Below are positions 12,540 through 22,370 of a stretch of 64,000 bases of DNA, piece after piece (within the stretch, counting starts at the first letter, position 1; each line of letters begins with the position of its first letter). This DNA comes from Arcuatula senhousia (lineage: Eukaryota; Mollusca; Bivalvia; Mytilida; Mytilidae): positions 56,913,702-56,977,701 of the forward strand of contig OZ020307.1 in the NCBI GenBank assembly GCA_963971305.1, given 5' to 3'. The notes below the pieces were generated by a model. The model had not been told where the DNA came from and did no database searches. It saw only the letters and a program-made list of their open reading frames with translations. A program made the translations under genes and the position numbers.

Positions 12540-12865
12540 AATATGGATTCCAATTTATAACTTACAATCTTATGATGCCTATGAATATCAATAAGTGTCA
12601 CATGACTAATATGGTGGATTGGTTAGATAAAAAAAACATTCAACTATCGTTAGTCCGAAAAGGTACAGGCCAAGGTCGAGGACAGAAAAGACAAGACGGA
12701 TAGAAAAGAGGATATTCATAGCTTAGCAAAAAATACACACAAAACAACTAAGTTGAAAAAGCAACATGAACTCTATGAAATTGAAACTAATTAATTCTCC
12801 ATTTTGTATTGACTACTAGTACTAAAAATATTTTCAAAATTTGACAAGAAATCAAAAATTGCATT
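12540..12865. other. no gene recognised
   Basis: AT-rich spacer between SINE-A and a duplicated block. Nothing further is seen. Confidence 0.5.
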
Positions 12866-13165
12866 TTTTGCCTCTTTTGGGCCCCTAATTTCTAAACGAA
12901 TAAAGGGGGCCTCAAAAATCAATCCCAATCATCCTTTTATGGTATGAAACATTATTATTTTTATTATTGTAAAATTTCACAGCATTTGGTAAACCAGAAC
13001 AAAAGTTACTGTGGGGGCAAAGGAAACCATAGCATTTTGGGCCCCTAATTTCTATACCAAAAAAAGCAGGAACCCCAAAAATCCATTCAATCGATCCTTT
13101 TATAGTTAGGAACATTATTGTCAAATTTCATAGTAATCAGATAACTAGAACTAAAGATCCCTATT
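12866..13165. repeat. two tandem copies of a ~155-bp unit
   Basis: GGGCCCCTAATTTCTA occurs at about 12879 and 13039. Each is followed by a CC-rich, AAAATC, CCTTTTAT, ACATTATT series and a stretch ending near AGAACAAAAGTT or AGAACTAAAGAT. The two copies are diverged. There is no plausible protein, although a minus-strand frame of 70 codons crosses them. Confidence 0.7.
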
Positions 13166-13174
13166 TTGTCTCAC

Positions 13175-13445
13175 AACTATGTTGTGTTCTATGGTCATTA
13201 CCGGATCTTAAGATCGCAATGGAAGAGGGAGGTTTGGCGCCATAAAACCTGGTTTAACCCACCATTTCGTTTGAAATGCCTGTACCAAGTCAGGACCATT
13301 TCGATCCACCAATTCTCCGGTATGACTGATTCGTTTTTGTCATTTTCTCTGGACTATGAGATTGATCATTCAAGTTCGGTAGTTTTGTTATTACCTTTAT
13401 TTGATAAGTTTTCCATTATCAATTACCTAGTGACTGGCTTCACAT
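13175..13445 (+). repeat. Rep-F copy (arm 1 of an inverted pair)
   Basis: Contains GGCGCCATAAAACCTGGTTT, CCATTTCGTTTGAAATGCCT and GTTCGGTAGTTTTGTTATTA. The same sequence is found in reverse complement at 14765-15030, 1.3 kb away. A 95-codon plus frame spans it, but the inverted copy has no matching frame, so I treat it as non-coding. Confidence 0.75.
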
Positions 13446-13450
13446 TGGAG

Positions 13451-14080
13451 TGATGTTTGTATAATATGAGCTCTATACCAACATGACCAAGTATCAAATG
13501 ACTGCTATAGGTAGTTGCTGAAAAAAAAAAACACTCTTATGACTTTTGTTTGCCCGCCGCTTGCCTGACATTCATTTTTTATAACCGTGATTTTTCACTA
13601 CGATAAATTCAGCTAAGAACTGTTGAACTATTTACTTCAAACATTTAAAAAAAAAATCATTTCTTAATTTATTAGAAGTCCGCCCTCTGAGCATTATTTT
13701 TACACTATTACTAAGAATTTTTCTAAAATTATATAACATTGAATGCTAGAATTTTGGCACATTCTTTTAACATGGCAGCTTCATTTTTTATTTCGTTCAT
13801 GTAAAGGAAAACGTATTTATATTTTATTTAAAAATCTGAAGTTTGTATGCTTATTTGGCCAATGTCATCTACATGTACGGAAGAATAATTCATATGATTT
13901 GATCAATGTCATTTACGGAAGAAAATTTCATGTGCTAACTTTTGTAAGTTTTTTGTGGTATTTTTTTTATCTCAAAAAGAGAAAGAAAGTCTTTTAAATA
14001 TTATTTTTGTTGCACTTTGTAGTCCCTATTTTGATATACTAATAATGGATTCAATTTATTTCCATCAAAGGAACATGTGA
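13451..14080. other. no gene recognised
   Basis: AT-rich loop between the two Rep-F arms. An 84-codon plus frame at 13743-13997 is compositionally biased and has no recognisable motif. Confidence 0.5.
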
Positions 14081-14084
14081 GATT

Positions 14085-14235
14085 GCTGGGCTCCTTTTTG
14101 AAACAGTCTCTTTCACTGAGGACAGGGGGCAATACTATTTCTTAATTGTTTCTTTGTTTTGAATGTTTGTTTTGTTTGTAGCTATTGACCCCTTTGGGTG
14201 TAATTTGCTCAATAAACTTATGACTTATGACATAT
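14085..14235 (+). mobile_element. LINE 3' end
   Basis: Plus-strand translation gives LLGSFLKQSLSLRTGG then a stop, matching the last residues (SFIKQSSELRTGDSKT) of the minus-strand LINE at 9470-9920. The 3' end closes with AATAAACTTATGACTTATGA, a short-repeat tail typical of this LINE group. Only about 150 bp is present. Confidence 0.65.
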
Positions 14236-14640
14236 AGATCACGGCTTTTCATACAAGAGTAACAAAATGTTTCAAGGGTAAATAACGTCAAGACAGATAA
14301 CTCTTGACGTAACGTCATTTGGTATCCTGTGACCTTAACCCACCAGTCATTGTAACAAGTCTGCTCTTACCGGACTCTGTTTAATAATACAAGGGTTGAA
14401 TTTAATTTGAAAACGTTTTATAACATTAAAAATGATTTCAAGTACAGTTTAGCTATAGGCGATAGAACATAAAGTCCTTTTACATTGAGTTGTCACGAAA
14501 TTAATTTGACCGAACCTGTCATAAGTTGGAACCAGTCACGCGTCTGTTCAAAGCAGTCGCAAGACTAGTTGCAGGTGATCATTTAGTGTTTGTTTTCCAA
14601 GTTAACTCACCGTAAAGTTTATGTGTGCATCCATCTGTAT
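14236..14640. other. no gene recognised
   Basis: Intergenic sequence without recognisable motifs; the Rep-G block follows. Confidence 0.5.
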
Positions 14641-15725
14641 TGCAGATAGAGAAAGGCTGTTGCTTGCTTAAATGTTCAGCTTATTAAGTTCTACTACAGT
14701 CTTCATTGGGTCGAAGTTTTCACATGACCCCTGATAGGTGTTACAGCCCCTTAAAGGAGGAAAATAGTGTTTTTGGCCTATTGATAAAAGTAATAACAAA
14801 ATTACCGAACTTGGAGAATCAATCTCAAATGTCCATAAAATGAATGAAATAAAGGTAATAACAAAACTACCGAACTTGAATGATCAATCTCATAGTCCAG
14901 AGAAAATGACAATAACGAATCAGTCATGCCGGAGAATTGGTGGATCGCAATGGTCCTGACTTGGTACAGGCATTTCAAACGAAATGGTGGGTTAAACCAG
15001 GTTTTATGGCGCCAAACTATTGAAGATAGAGAAAAGCTGTTGCTTGCTTAAATGTTTAGCTCATTAAGCTCTACAAAAGCATTCATAGGATAGAAGTTAT
15101 CAGATGACCCCTTATAGTGATTACAGCCCCTAAATTAACATGCTAGGCTTATAGAATGAAAACTATAGCAGATAAAGAAGAGTGGTTGCTTGCTTAAATG
15201 TTCAGCTCAATAAAGTCTTAAAAAGTTTCCATGGCGTCAAATTTGTCAGATGATCTCTTATAGGGGTTACAGCTCTTAAATTAATATTTTGCATGTTTTT
15301 GGCCTACAGAATGAAAAATATTGCCGAAAGAGAAAAGCTGTTTCTTGCTCAGCTTATTTAATTCTACAAAAGTTTCCATAGGTTCAAAGGTGTCAGATGA
15401 CCCTTTATAGGGTTTACGGCCCCTTAAAGGTGAAAAATAAATGTTTTTGGCCTATAGAATGAAAACTTTTGCAGATTGAGAAAAGTTGTTGCTTGCTTTA
15501 ACATTCTGTTCATTAAGTTCTACAAAAGTCTTCATGGGGTCGAAGTTGGCAGGTGACCCTTTAAAGGTGAAAATAGTGGTTTTTTTGCCTATAGAATTTA
15601 AACTATTGCAGGTAGAGAAAGCATTTTTCTTGCTTAAACATTCAGTTCATTTACCTATTCAAAAGTCTATATAGGGTTGACATCAAGACAAGATGAGCGA
15701 TTCAGGATCCTGGGAACCTCTTGTT
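14640..15725 (+). repeat. Rep-G: diverged tandem repeats ending in CCTCTTG
   Basis: A unit of roughly 150 bp with GAGAAAGGCTGTTGCTTGCTT, then TTCAGCT, TTCTACAAAAG, TGACCC and TTACAGCCCCT blocks. It recurs near 14650, 15030, 15175, 15325, 15475 and 15612. The Rep-F inverted copy (14765-15030) interrupts the series. It closes with ATGAGCGATTCAGGATCC and the CCTCTTG end also seen at 43505. Non-coding. Confidence 0.75.
14765..15030 (-). repeat. Rep-F copy (arm 2 of an inverted pair), inserted in Rep-G
   Basis: Reverse complement of 13175-13445 over most of its length. A short AAAGGTAATAACAAAACTACC block is duplicated at its left end (near 14790 and 14852). It separates Rep-G units, so it probably inserted there. 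Confidence 0.75.
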
Positions 15726-16000
15726 TTTCATTCAAATCCTAATAAAATTCCAGTCTTTTATATGCATATAACTGTACCCCAAAACCTATTAAAGCACAAT
15801 TCCACATTCTGCAACATGTGTCATCATATTGACATACATAGCCTTTTAAGCCTACCCTTACATCAAATCCTTTAATTTGCCAGCAAACTCCTCTTGTTTT
15901 ATAATTTTGTGTTGTTTCAATGTATCTGTTGAAATTGGGAAATGATTGCAAGTATTTCAGAATCTAAGATTCCTTTGTCAGAAGCAAAGATGTTCTAATG
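15726..16000. other. no gene recognised
   Basis: AT-rich, with short overlapping open frames on both strands and no motif. Confidence 0.45.
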
Positions 16001-16004
16001 GCGC

Positions 16005-16210
16005 ATTCAAATGTCTGAAGTCCGAAACTACAAAGTTAGTTATACCACACTCGTCGCTTTGCAAACGCTGCACCAATTCAGCGCGTCCAATCCGGTAAAG
16101 GGGGACAAAACAAAGCCCTATGTGAAACCAACATCTGCACTCATCTGAAAGATAGAAATTCCATATTTGCATAATGGTTTCTATAAAATTTCTATAATGT
16201 GAAAACAACA
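16005..16210 (+). repeat. Rep-D fragment
   Basis: Shares GGCGCATTCAAATGTC, CAATTCAGCG, ATCCGGTAAAG, ACATCTGC and GAAAGATAGAAATTCCATAT with Rep-D copies at 32462-32830 and, inverted, 59900-60255. The central part of the family is deleted here. A 136-codon minus frame crosses it and is not supported. Confidence 0.6.
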
Positions 16211-16815
16211 TGAGACATAAGACATCATTTTTTCCAATAACGCCAAGGTCCCCCCCTCGAAGAGCAGCATTATTACAATGATTATAAAAGTACATGATAT
16301 AATAGAGAATAAAAAAGAATATAAAATTTAGATAAAGAGATAAATTGATAGATTTACTATATTCCTGTTCAAAGAGACTGGATACCAAAAAAGGACCAAA
16401 ATTTCATGATACTACAATGATAAATTATAAGTAAAACATATTATATCATTTATTATAGCGGTCTTCCCGGTGATCAGATATACATGCAAGATATACATGT
16501 AGATATAATAATCATATAGTAATATGCATTCTATGGTCACCAAGTAGCGGCGCTTTAGGTCTGCAATACTTTACATTAGATGTAGCGCATTGATTTTATA
16601 TATGCATATACCAAACAGTTCTCCCCATGATCAAAGCACCCATAGAAGTTCAATGTTCTATGAATGCGGTGGTCACAAGGGGATGGTGCTTAAGAATTGC
16701 AGTAGTGCATCCTATTCATTTATTCGCAGAAATCATATATACAACATGAAGTCCTAATCAATGTGGCAGAGACCAGTAGATATTATCATTTGATTATAGA
16801 GGATTAGTCAAGTTG
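16211..16815. other. no gene recognised
   Basis: AT-rich sequence up to the outer edge of the large inverted repeat; no motif I can name. Confidence 0.5.
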
Positions 16816-17529
16816 GTAGTTAGAAAGCACCATCAAAGTCTAAATTCTCGGGAGTGGAGCCCTTTGCGCATGCCTGTGGTGTCATATCCGGTAACGGCTT
16901 GCAATCTTGGATCCCAGCGGCCATTTTGGATCTTTTCGGCTTCCGGTTCTGTGACGTAACATCCGGTTTTGACGGTGTTTTTAGAAGGGGTGCAATTTCG
17001 AAAAGTCGCCGCACGGTAAAAGGCTTGTATCTTTGTTGTTTCCTGACTGATTCTTTTCGGGTTTGTTGCATGATCTTTGGTTCGATATTGGCTTTCAGGT
17101 GAGTTTTTTTGTGGTGGTCAGTGGTCATTCGGGGCTTGACCGTCAATTGACTATTTCCTATTTCTTTACAAATATGGGCGTGTCGTTTATCGTTGGACTG
17201 GGTGTGAGGTGAAGATGACGTTTGTGACTTGTTTGAGTCGGTAGTAGTCAGTAGTCACTCGGGATTTGGCCATTTAGTGACCCTTCTGTGTTCTTGTAGG
17301 ATACTTGGCAGGTATCATGTAATTGTAAAGGTTCAATTCTTGCTTTTGTTTGATCTAAGGGTAGTAACTCTTGGTTTTTACTGCATTTAAAGTCGAGGTT
17401 TTGTGCTGGGTGACGTTTCATAAGGACTGCATCGGGCTTTGGATATAAGGATTAAGGTATTGTTTTGTACATTTTGTAGAATTCATTGAGGGCGTAAGGG
17501 ATAAAAAGTTGATTTTAAGCTTCGATACT

Positions 17530-18030
17530 TTATTATGAAAACAATCTAAGGTTTCAGTCTTCAATTTCGTCTTCTTCACTCTCCTCATTGGGTCTGAACT
17601 GTTTGATTTTCTCATCCAGCGAGTAATTTCTCTTCTCAGTTGCGTATTTCCAGGACTCTTCGTGCTCGTAAAATGTTCATCATCTCTCAGACGTTTTGCC
17701 GTATATTTGATCTTTTGTGGAGGGGGTCTCGTGCCATTTCCATTAGCAATATACTGTTATTGACGTAACGGTTTTTAGAGCTTCTTTATACATTGATAAC
17801 ATATCCCTGTCTGCTTTTGATGTTGCCTCTTTCTCGTGGTGACCAAGGTCCGTGTATTCATTGACTGTCTTTTCATGTTCGTCCTTGTATCGGATCATCT
17901 TTTTTCCAATAAAGTCGTCCCATGGATCGAACTGTTCTCAAGGGTAGGTCTCTTCGTCTTCAGCCAAGTCGTCAGTCATTCTTGATTCTGTATCCGATTC
18001 CTCTTCCTCCGTTTTCCATTCCGGGTCCTC
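17530..18030 (-). pseudogene. decayed coding tail, left arm of the fold-back element
   Basis: Unrecognised. Read on the minus strand from about 18030, the frames show FDPWDDFIGKKMIRYKDEHE, then about 60 further residues. After frameshifts comes a lysine- and glutamate-rich end (SWKYATEKRNYSLDEKIKQF) closing with an acidic EESEEDEIED and a stop near 17533. An AATAAAG signal follows. The same reading, with different frame breaks, is seen in the right arm. Differences between arms that fall in codons often keep or conserve the residue, so this was probably a real protein end. Stops and frameshifts mean it is no longer coding. Confidence 0.55.
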
Positions 18031-18068
18031 CTTCAACTATTCCGGTTATTCAATTTTCGTTTGATGTT

Positions 18069-18810
18069 TTGATGTTTCTGCTCTTTGTAACAGCTTTATG
18101 CCAGTATATACATATTCGTCGCAATGATAACTCTTTCCTTCTCGGCGTTCGCTTTCTATTTGATGATTTTTCTTTCATCCTTTTAAATTTATCTATCCAT
18201 TCTGAAAAGTGTAGGATGTTGCTAACAGAGCCCTCAATACATGGACATGTTGTATTCCTCAATAAATTGTATTTCCCTGTTCACTTACGCAGCAGCCGTT
18301 TTACCCCTTTCTTGAATGAATAGAAATACTATACACAACATGAGAGAATGAGAAGGATTATTGTTAGGGATAAGGGTTATAAATAGAACTAAACGGAGAA
18401 AGGGTTAGGGTGAGTGAAGAGAAAGCAAGGGTTAGAATTAGGGTAAGGGTTAGAGAAGAGATAATTAGGGTTAGGGTTAGAAAAACAATGACATAAAAAG
18501 CAAAGAGAGTTAGAAATAGAGGGTAATGGCTTAAGATAGAATTGAAAAGAGAAAGGGTTAGGGTTAGAGATTAGAATTATGATAAGGAAAAGGGTTAGTG
18601 ATAAGCGTTTGAGTTACGGTGAGGATAAGAAGTGCAAACAAGAATAGCTAGGGATAGAGTTAGAATGGGTTAAGGGTTCAAAATAGAACTGCAAAGGGTT
18701 AGTATCGGAACAGATAGAAACCGGTTCAAACTTGTTAAAAGATATATATTGGATCATCAAGTGCAAAATGATCTCGAAAGGAATAAAGTTTAGGAGACTT
18801 AGTTCTAGGT
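18069..18810. repeat. spacer with degenerate telomere-like TTAGGG motifs
   Basis: Between the inverted arms, 18340-18700 is dense in GGGTTAGGG-type words on the plus strand (for example near 18400, 18465 and 18560). They are mixed with AAGGGTTAG and imperfect variants. All run in the same orientation. The TTAGGG motif is the canonical animal telomere repeat; here it is interstitial and decayed. An ORF of 133 codons at 17922-18323 crosses the arm boundary and is not supported. Confidence 0.7.
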
Positions 18811-19310
18811 GACTGCATCAAACGAAAATGGAAGAATCAGAATGATTGAAAGAGGACCCGGAATGGGAAACGGAGGAAGAGGAATCAGATACGGAATGAC
18901 TGACGACTTATCTGAAGAAGAAGAGACTTACCTCGGCGAACAGTTCGATCCATGGGACGACTTTATTGGACAATATATAATCCGATACAAGAACAAACAC
19001 GAAAAGAAAGTCAGTGAATACACGGACCTTGGCCAAAAAGAGAAAGAGGCAAGATCAAATGCAGGCAGTGATATGTTACCACTGTATGAGAAGCTACGAC
19101 AATGACATTATGTGGCAAATGTAAATGGCACGAGACCCCCTCCACAAAAAGATCAAATAGACGTCAAAACGTCTGAGAGACGATGAACATTACGAGTAAG
19201 AAGAGTCTCGAAAATACGCAACTGAGAAGAGAAAGTACTTGCTGGATGACAAAATCAAACAGTTCAGACCCGATGAGCAGAGTGAAGAGGACGAGGATGA
19301 AGACTGAAAT
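18809..19310 (+). pseudogene. decayed coding tail, right arm of the fold-back element
   Basis: A 98-codon open frame (18809-19105) contains GRGIRYGMTDDLSEEEETYL and then FDPWDDFIGQYIIRYKNKHE. It corresponds to the left-arm reading. After 19105 the homologous reading continues in other frames, with an in-frame stop near 19195, and ends in acidic EQSEEDEDED and a stop near 19307. An AATAAAG signal follows. No family is recognised. Composition suggests a charged, partly coiled C-terminal region of a larger protein whose N-terminal part is not in this window. Confidence 0.5.
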
Positions 19311-20005
19311 CTTAATGTGTTTTCATAATAAAGTATCGAAGCTTAAAATCGACTTGTCATCCCTTACGCCCTCAATGAATTCAATACAAACATACAAAAC
19401 AATACCTCAATTCTTATCCCAAATGCCCGATGAATACTTTATGAAACGTCACATAAAACAAAGCCTCTTCTTAAAATGTACACAGTAAAAACCACGAGTT
19501 ATTGCCCTTAGACCTGCACAAAAGCAAGAATTGAAAAGAAGCTTTACAATGACAAGTTACATGCCAAGTATCCAACAAAAACACAGAAGGGTCACTTAAT
19601 GGCCAAATCATGAGTGACCACCGATGAATTCCGACTCAAACAACTCACAAACGTCATCTCCACCTTACGACCAGTCCAATGATATACGACAAACCCATAA
19701 TTAATAAGAACTAGGAAACGGTCACCTAATTGTCAAGCCCCGAATGACCACTGACCACCAAAAAGCGCTTCACCTGAAATACAATATCGAACCAAAGACC
19801 ATGCAACAAACCCAAAAGGAATCAATCAAGAAACAACAAAGATACAAACCTTTTACCGTGCGGCGACTTTCCGAAATTACCTCCCTTTAAATAACCGGCG
19901 AGATCCAAGATGGCGAACTGGAAGATGATATAACGTCACAGGCATGCACAGGGGAATGCAACAACCGAGAAATAAGACTTTGATGGTGCTCTCTGACTCA
20001 ACATA

Positions 20006-20635
20006 TTAAATTAAGAATTTCTAAATCCTCACCAATCAATAACCATAGGAGTTTGCTCCTAGATTCTAGGGATGCAAAATTTTACATTTTATATGAGCAG
20101 TAGTATCAAGCTTTTCACGAGTATGTTTCATTCCAGGACACACACGCAAGAAATTGGTCTCATCCTCCACAACATTTAAATATTTTACAGATTCTATTGT
20201 GTCTGGGGATGCCCTTGTATCACCAATCGAGGAGCAGCATAACCCTGTGGTAATAATTTGCCTATTTGCGTGTCAAGTGTGACGCTCTATCAAGAAAAAA
20301 AACGATGCATATCCAATAATTTCTGAAATAACGAATCAGCATGTCGATTATCTAGTCCTCTGTAAAGTTGTTGTTTTTCTTAGCTTAATAGACTCATTGA
20401 TGACTTTGTAAACGCAAATTCCAATGTAAAACCAAGCCAAATTGAAACTAACGCATAACTGATTATTAAGACGTGATCCTTGAAATAATTAAATGATATT
20501 ATAGGCTCAATTGGAAAATTAATTTTCATTCATTTAAATAGATAATACTAGAGGATATGAATTATATTCAACAAGGTCTTAAAATGTACCAACATTACCA
20601 ACGATGCTAAATAAGTCTTAGAAAAATAGGTCAGA
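20006..20635. other. no gene recognised
   Basis: AT-rich sequence between the fold-back element and the first Rep-D copy. Confidence 0.5.
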
Positions 20636-20639
20636 CAGT

Positions 20640-20840
20640 TAAATGTCCTTCGTCAGTATAAAAACGTCGAGTGACGTAATTATCTTTGTCAAAGTAGCAG
20701 AGGCACCAATGAAGCATTCGAATGTCGAAAATCCGAAAGGGCAGAGACAAAACCATTCAACATTAATGAGAACGGGATGAAAAACACACAATATATAACA
20801 CAGAAATACAAAAACAAGGTATAATACCTGGCAAAACACT
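20640..20840 (+). repeat. Rep-D copy
   Basis: Contains AGGCACCAATGAAGCATTCG, then TCCGAAAGGGCAGAGAC and GAGAACGGGATGAAAAACAC, the head of Rep-D. The 66-codon minus frame over it is part of the repeat. Confidence 0.7.
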
Positions 20841-21120
20841 ATATAATTTTCAAAATAATATGATTAAGGCCCTGCCTTCTTAGCGAGCATCGAAAATTTC
20901 ATTTTTCTAAAATGCATCCATTTGCTCGACAATTAGGGAACTTTTAAAAAGATTAAAATTGAAGCAAAGTCCGACCACCCCCCTCCCCAAATCATTTGCA
21001 CTTTGAGCATTTTTTTGTTAAAACATCTTGGACCAATAACTGTCTATTTAAGATTCAATGGTTTGTGCAAATAATTAATCCTTGTAACATTCTGAAAAAT
21101 ACACTGCAATTAAAAAAAAA

Positions 21121-21370
21121 AGAGAGGCAAAGAGGCACCAATGGGACAATTGAGTGTCAAAAGTCCGAGAGGGCAACGACGAAACCGTTAAGGGACGGAC
21201 CATTTAACTTGAAAGGGGAGGGGGCTTTTTTTTCATCAGAAAAAAACAAGGCCCCCTTCAAATTAAATGGTCGGTCCCTAAACACGAACAAGAACAGCAT
21301 GAAGAAACACAAAACACAAAATCAATCGAACGGAATTCAACAACGCGAACTCAAGTCGTTAAATGAGTGA
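21121..21370 (+). repeat. Rep-D copy carrying a nested MITE
   Basis: AGAGGCACCAATGGGACAATTG, AAGTCCGAGAGGGCAACGAC, AACACGAACAAGAACAGCATG and CGCGAACTCAAGTCG follow the Rep-D order. At 21189 the repeat is split by the 87-bp palindromic element at 21192-21278; the copy at 32462 shows the uninterrupted site. The long plus frame here is incidental. Confidence 0.8.
21192..21278. mobile_element. 87-bp palindromic MITE with TAA target duplication
   Basis: The ends GGGACGGACCATTTAACTTG and TTAAATGGTCGGTCCC are inverted repeats and the whole element folds on itself. It is flanked by TAA at 21189-21191 and 21279-21281. Comparison with the unfilled Rep-D site near 32534 (GGTAAACACGAACAAG) shows that one TAA was duplicated. 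A 3-bp TAA duplication is the habit of PIF/Harbinger elements. Half copies lie near 8311-8342 and 31990-32040. Confidence 0.8.
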
Positions 21371-22097
21371 ACTCAGGTGCTCTAATAATTTGAAATAATG
21401 TTAATTTGACAAAAAAGCGAAAAAGATTAAAGTAAATGTATGATATTTGACAAACAGGACGTGTGACCTGGGTTACACTATAAGATGAACAGACAAGGTC
21501 TGGGACAAGGTGGAACAATGAACACGAAATGAAGATGAAGTGAGATGGGAGCTGGCAAAATTGTATGATACATATTCTGTTTCATGACTTGACAAATAAT
21601 CATGTTTTTATTACGTTATCAATGTTATTCAATCGTTATGATTACTTTTATATTTTAGTTTGTTTTAATCAATTTATCTAGTCATACATTTTGTTTTTTC
21701 TACGGGCTATTGACCTTTGATTTATTTTTAACTTTTATCTATACATTACAGCATGTTTATGAATATCTTCAACGGGACAATAAGCAAACAACAATCAATC
21801 AATCTGTACACTACAATTTTGAGATTTTTTTTTCGTTATTCCATATGGAATGATTCCTATGTTGCGTAAATTTTAAAGACCCTAAATATATATTTATCAT
21901 GCGTATAAGTTTTTATATAGATTTGTACTAGATTATGAACGATTCATTATCGTTATTTTAGAGAAACGTTGACTATCTTTTTCAGATCAAAATTTATACA
22001 AAGGGATTCAAAATCTTCGGTTCATATCTCCTCAAAACGTTTAAAAGTTTAAAATAATTACTGGTGCATTTTGTATGTCATTCTGATACAGACATAA
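21371..22097. other. no gene recognised
   Basis: AT-rich sequence up to the assembly gap. Confidence 0.5.
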
Positions 22098-22197
22098 NNN
22101 NNNNNNNNNNNNNNNNNNNNNNNNNNNNNNNNNNNNNNNNNNNNNNNNNNNNNNNNNNNNNNNNNNNNNNNNNNNNNNNNNNNNNNNNNNNNNNNNN
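22098..22197. other. assembly gap (100 N)
   Basis: Exactly 100 N, the conventional size for a scaffold join of unknown true length. Distances across it are not reliable. Confidence 0.99.
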
Positions 22198-22295
22198 CCA
22201 GAAAACTAACAAAATTTATTAGTAATTGCCCAAATTATGATAAATGTTGATCATAATACTAGATAGTAAAACGATCGTCAACAGGACGGGTGACC

Positions 22296-22306
22296 TTTTA
22301 TATGAT
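22296..22306 (+). promoter_or_regulatory. possible TATA element of the lectin gene
   Basis: TTTTATATGA lies about 70 bp before the ATG at 22371, a reasonable distance for a short 5' leader. The evidence is weak. Confidence 0.3.
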
Positions 22307-22370
22307 CGAGACATATTTTGTTTGCCAGTTTGAAAAACAGTTGTTCTAAGTTTAAAATCATCAGATAGAA

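Larger units (their letters stand above)
16818..20005. mobile_element. large fold-back element: ~1.2-kb inverted arms around a 740-bp spacer
   Basis: The left arm (about 16818-18068) is the imperfect reverse complement of the right arm (about 18811-20005). Matched landmarks include GACTTTGATGGTGCT at the outer ends, TTTTACCGTGCGGCGAC, the GACCCCCTCCACAAAA block, CAGTTCGATCCATGGGACGAC and GAAAACGGAGGAAGAGGAATC. Read outward, each arm holds a decayed coding tail followed by an AATAAAG signal. The outermost 200 bp carries ETS-like GCTTCCGG, CRE-like TGACGTAA and an AAGATGGCG motif, as in promoters. The element class is unknown. Confidence 0.8.

Noticed and set aside
15978..16388. 136-codon minus ORF
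   Set aside because: It overlaps a Rep-D fragment and AT-rich sequence; no motif.
16820..17146. 108-codon minus ORF in the left arm of the fold-back element
   Set aside because: The matching part of the right arm carries stops and indels, and the sequence looks like a promoter region rather than a coding one.
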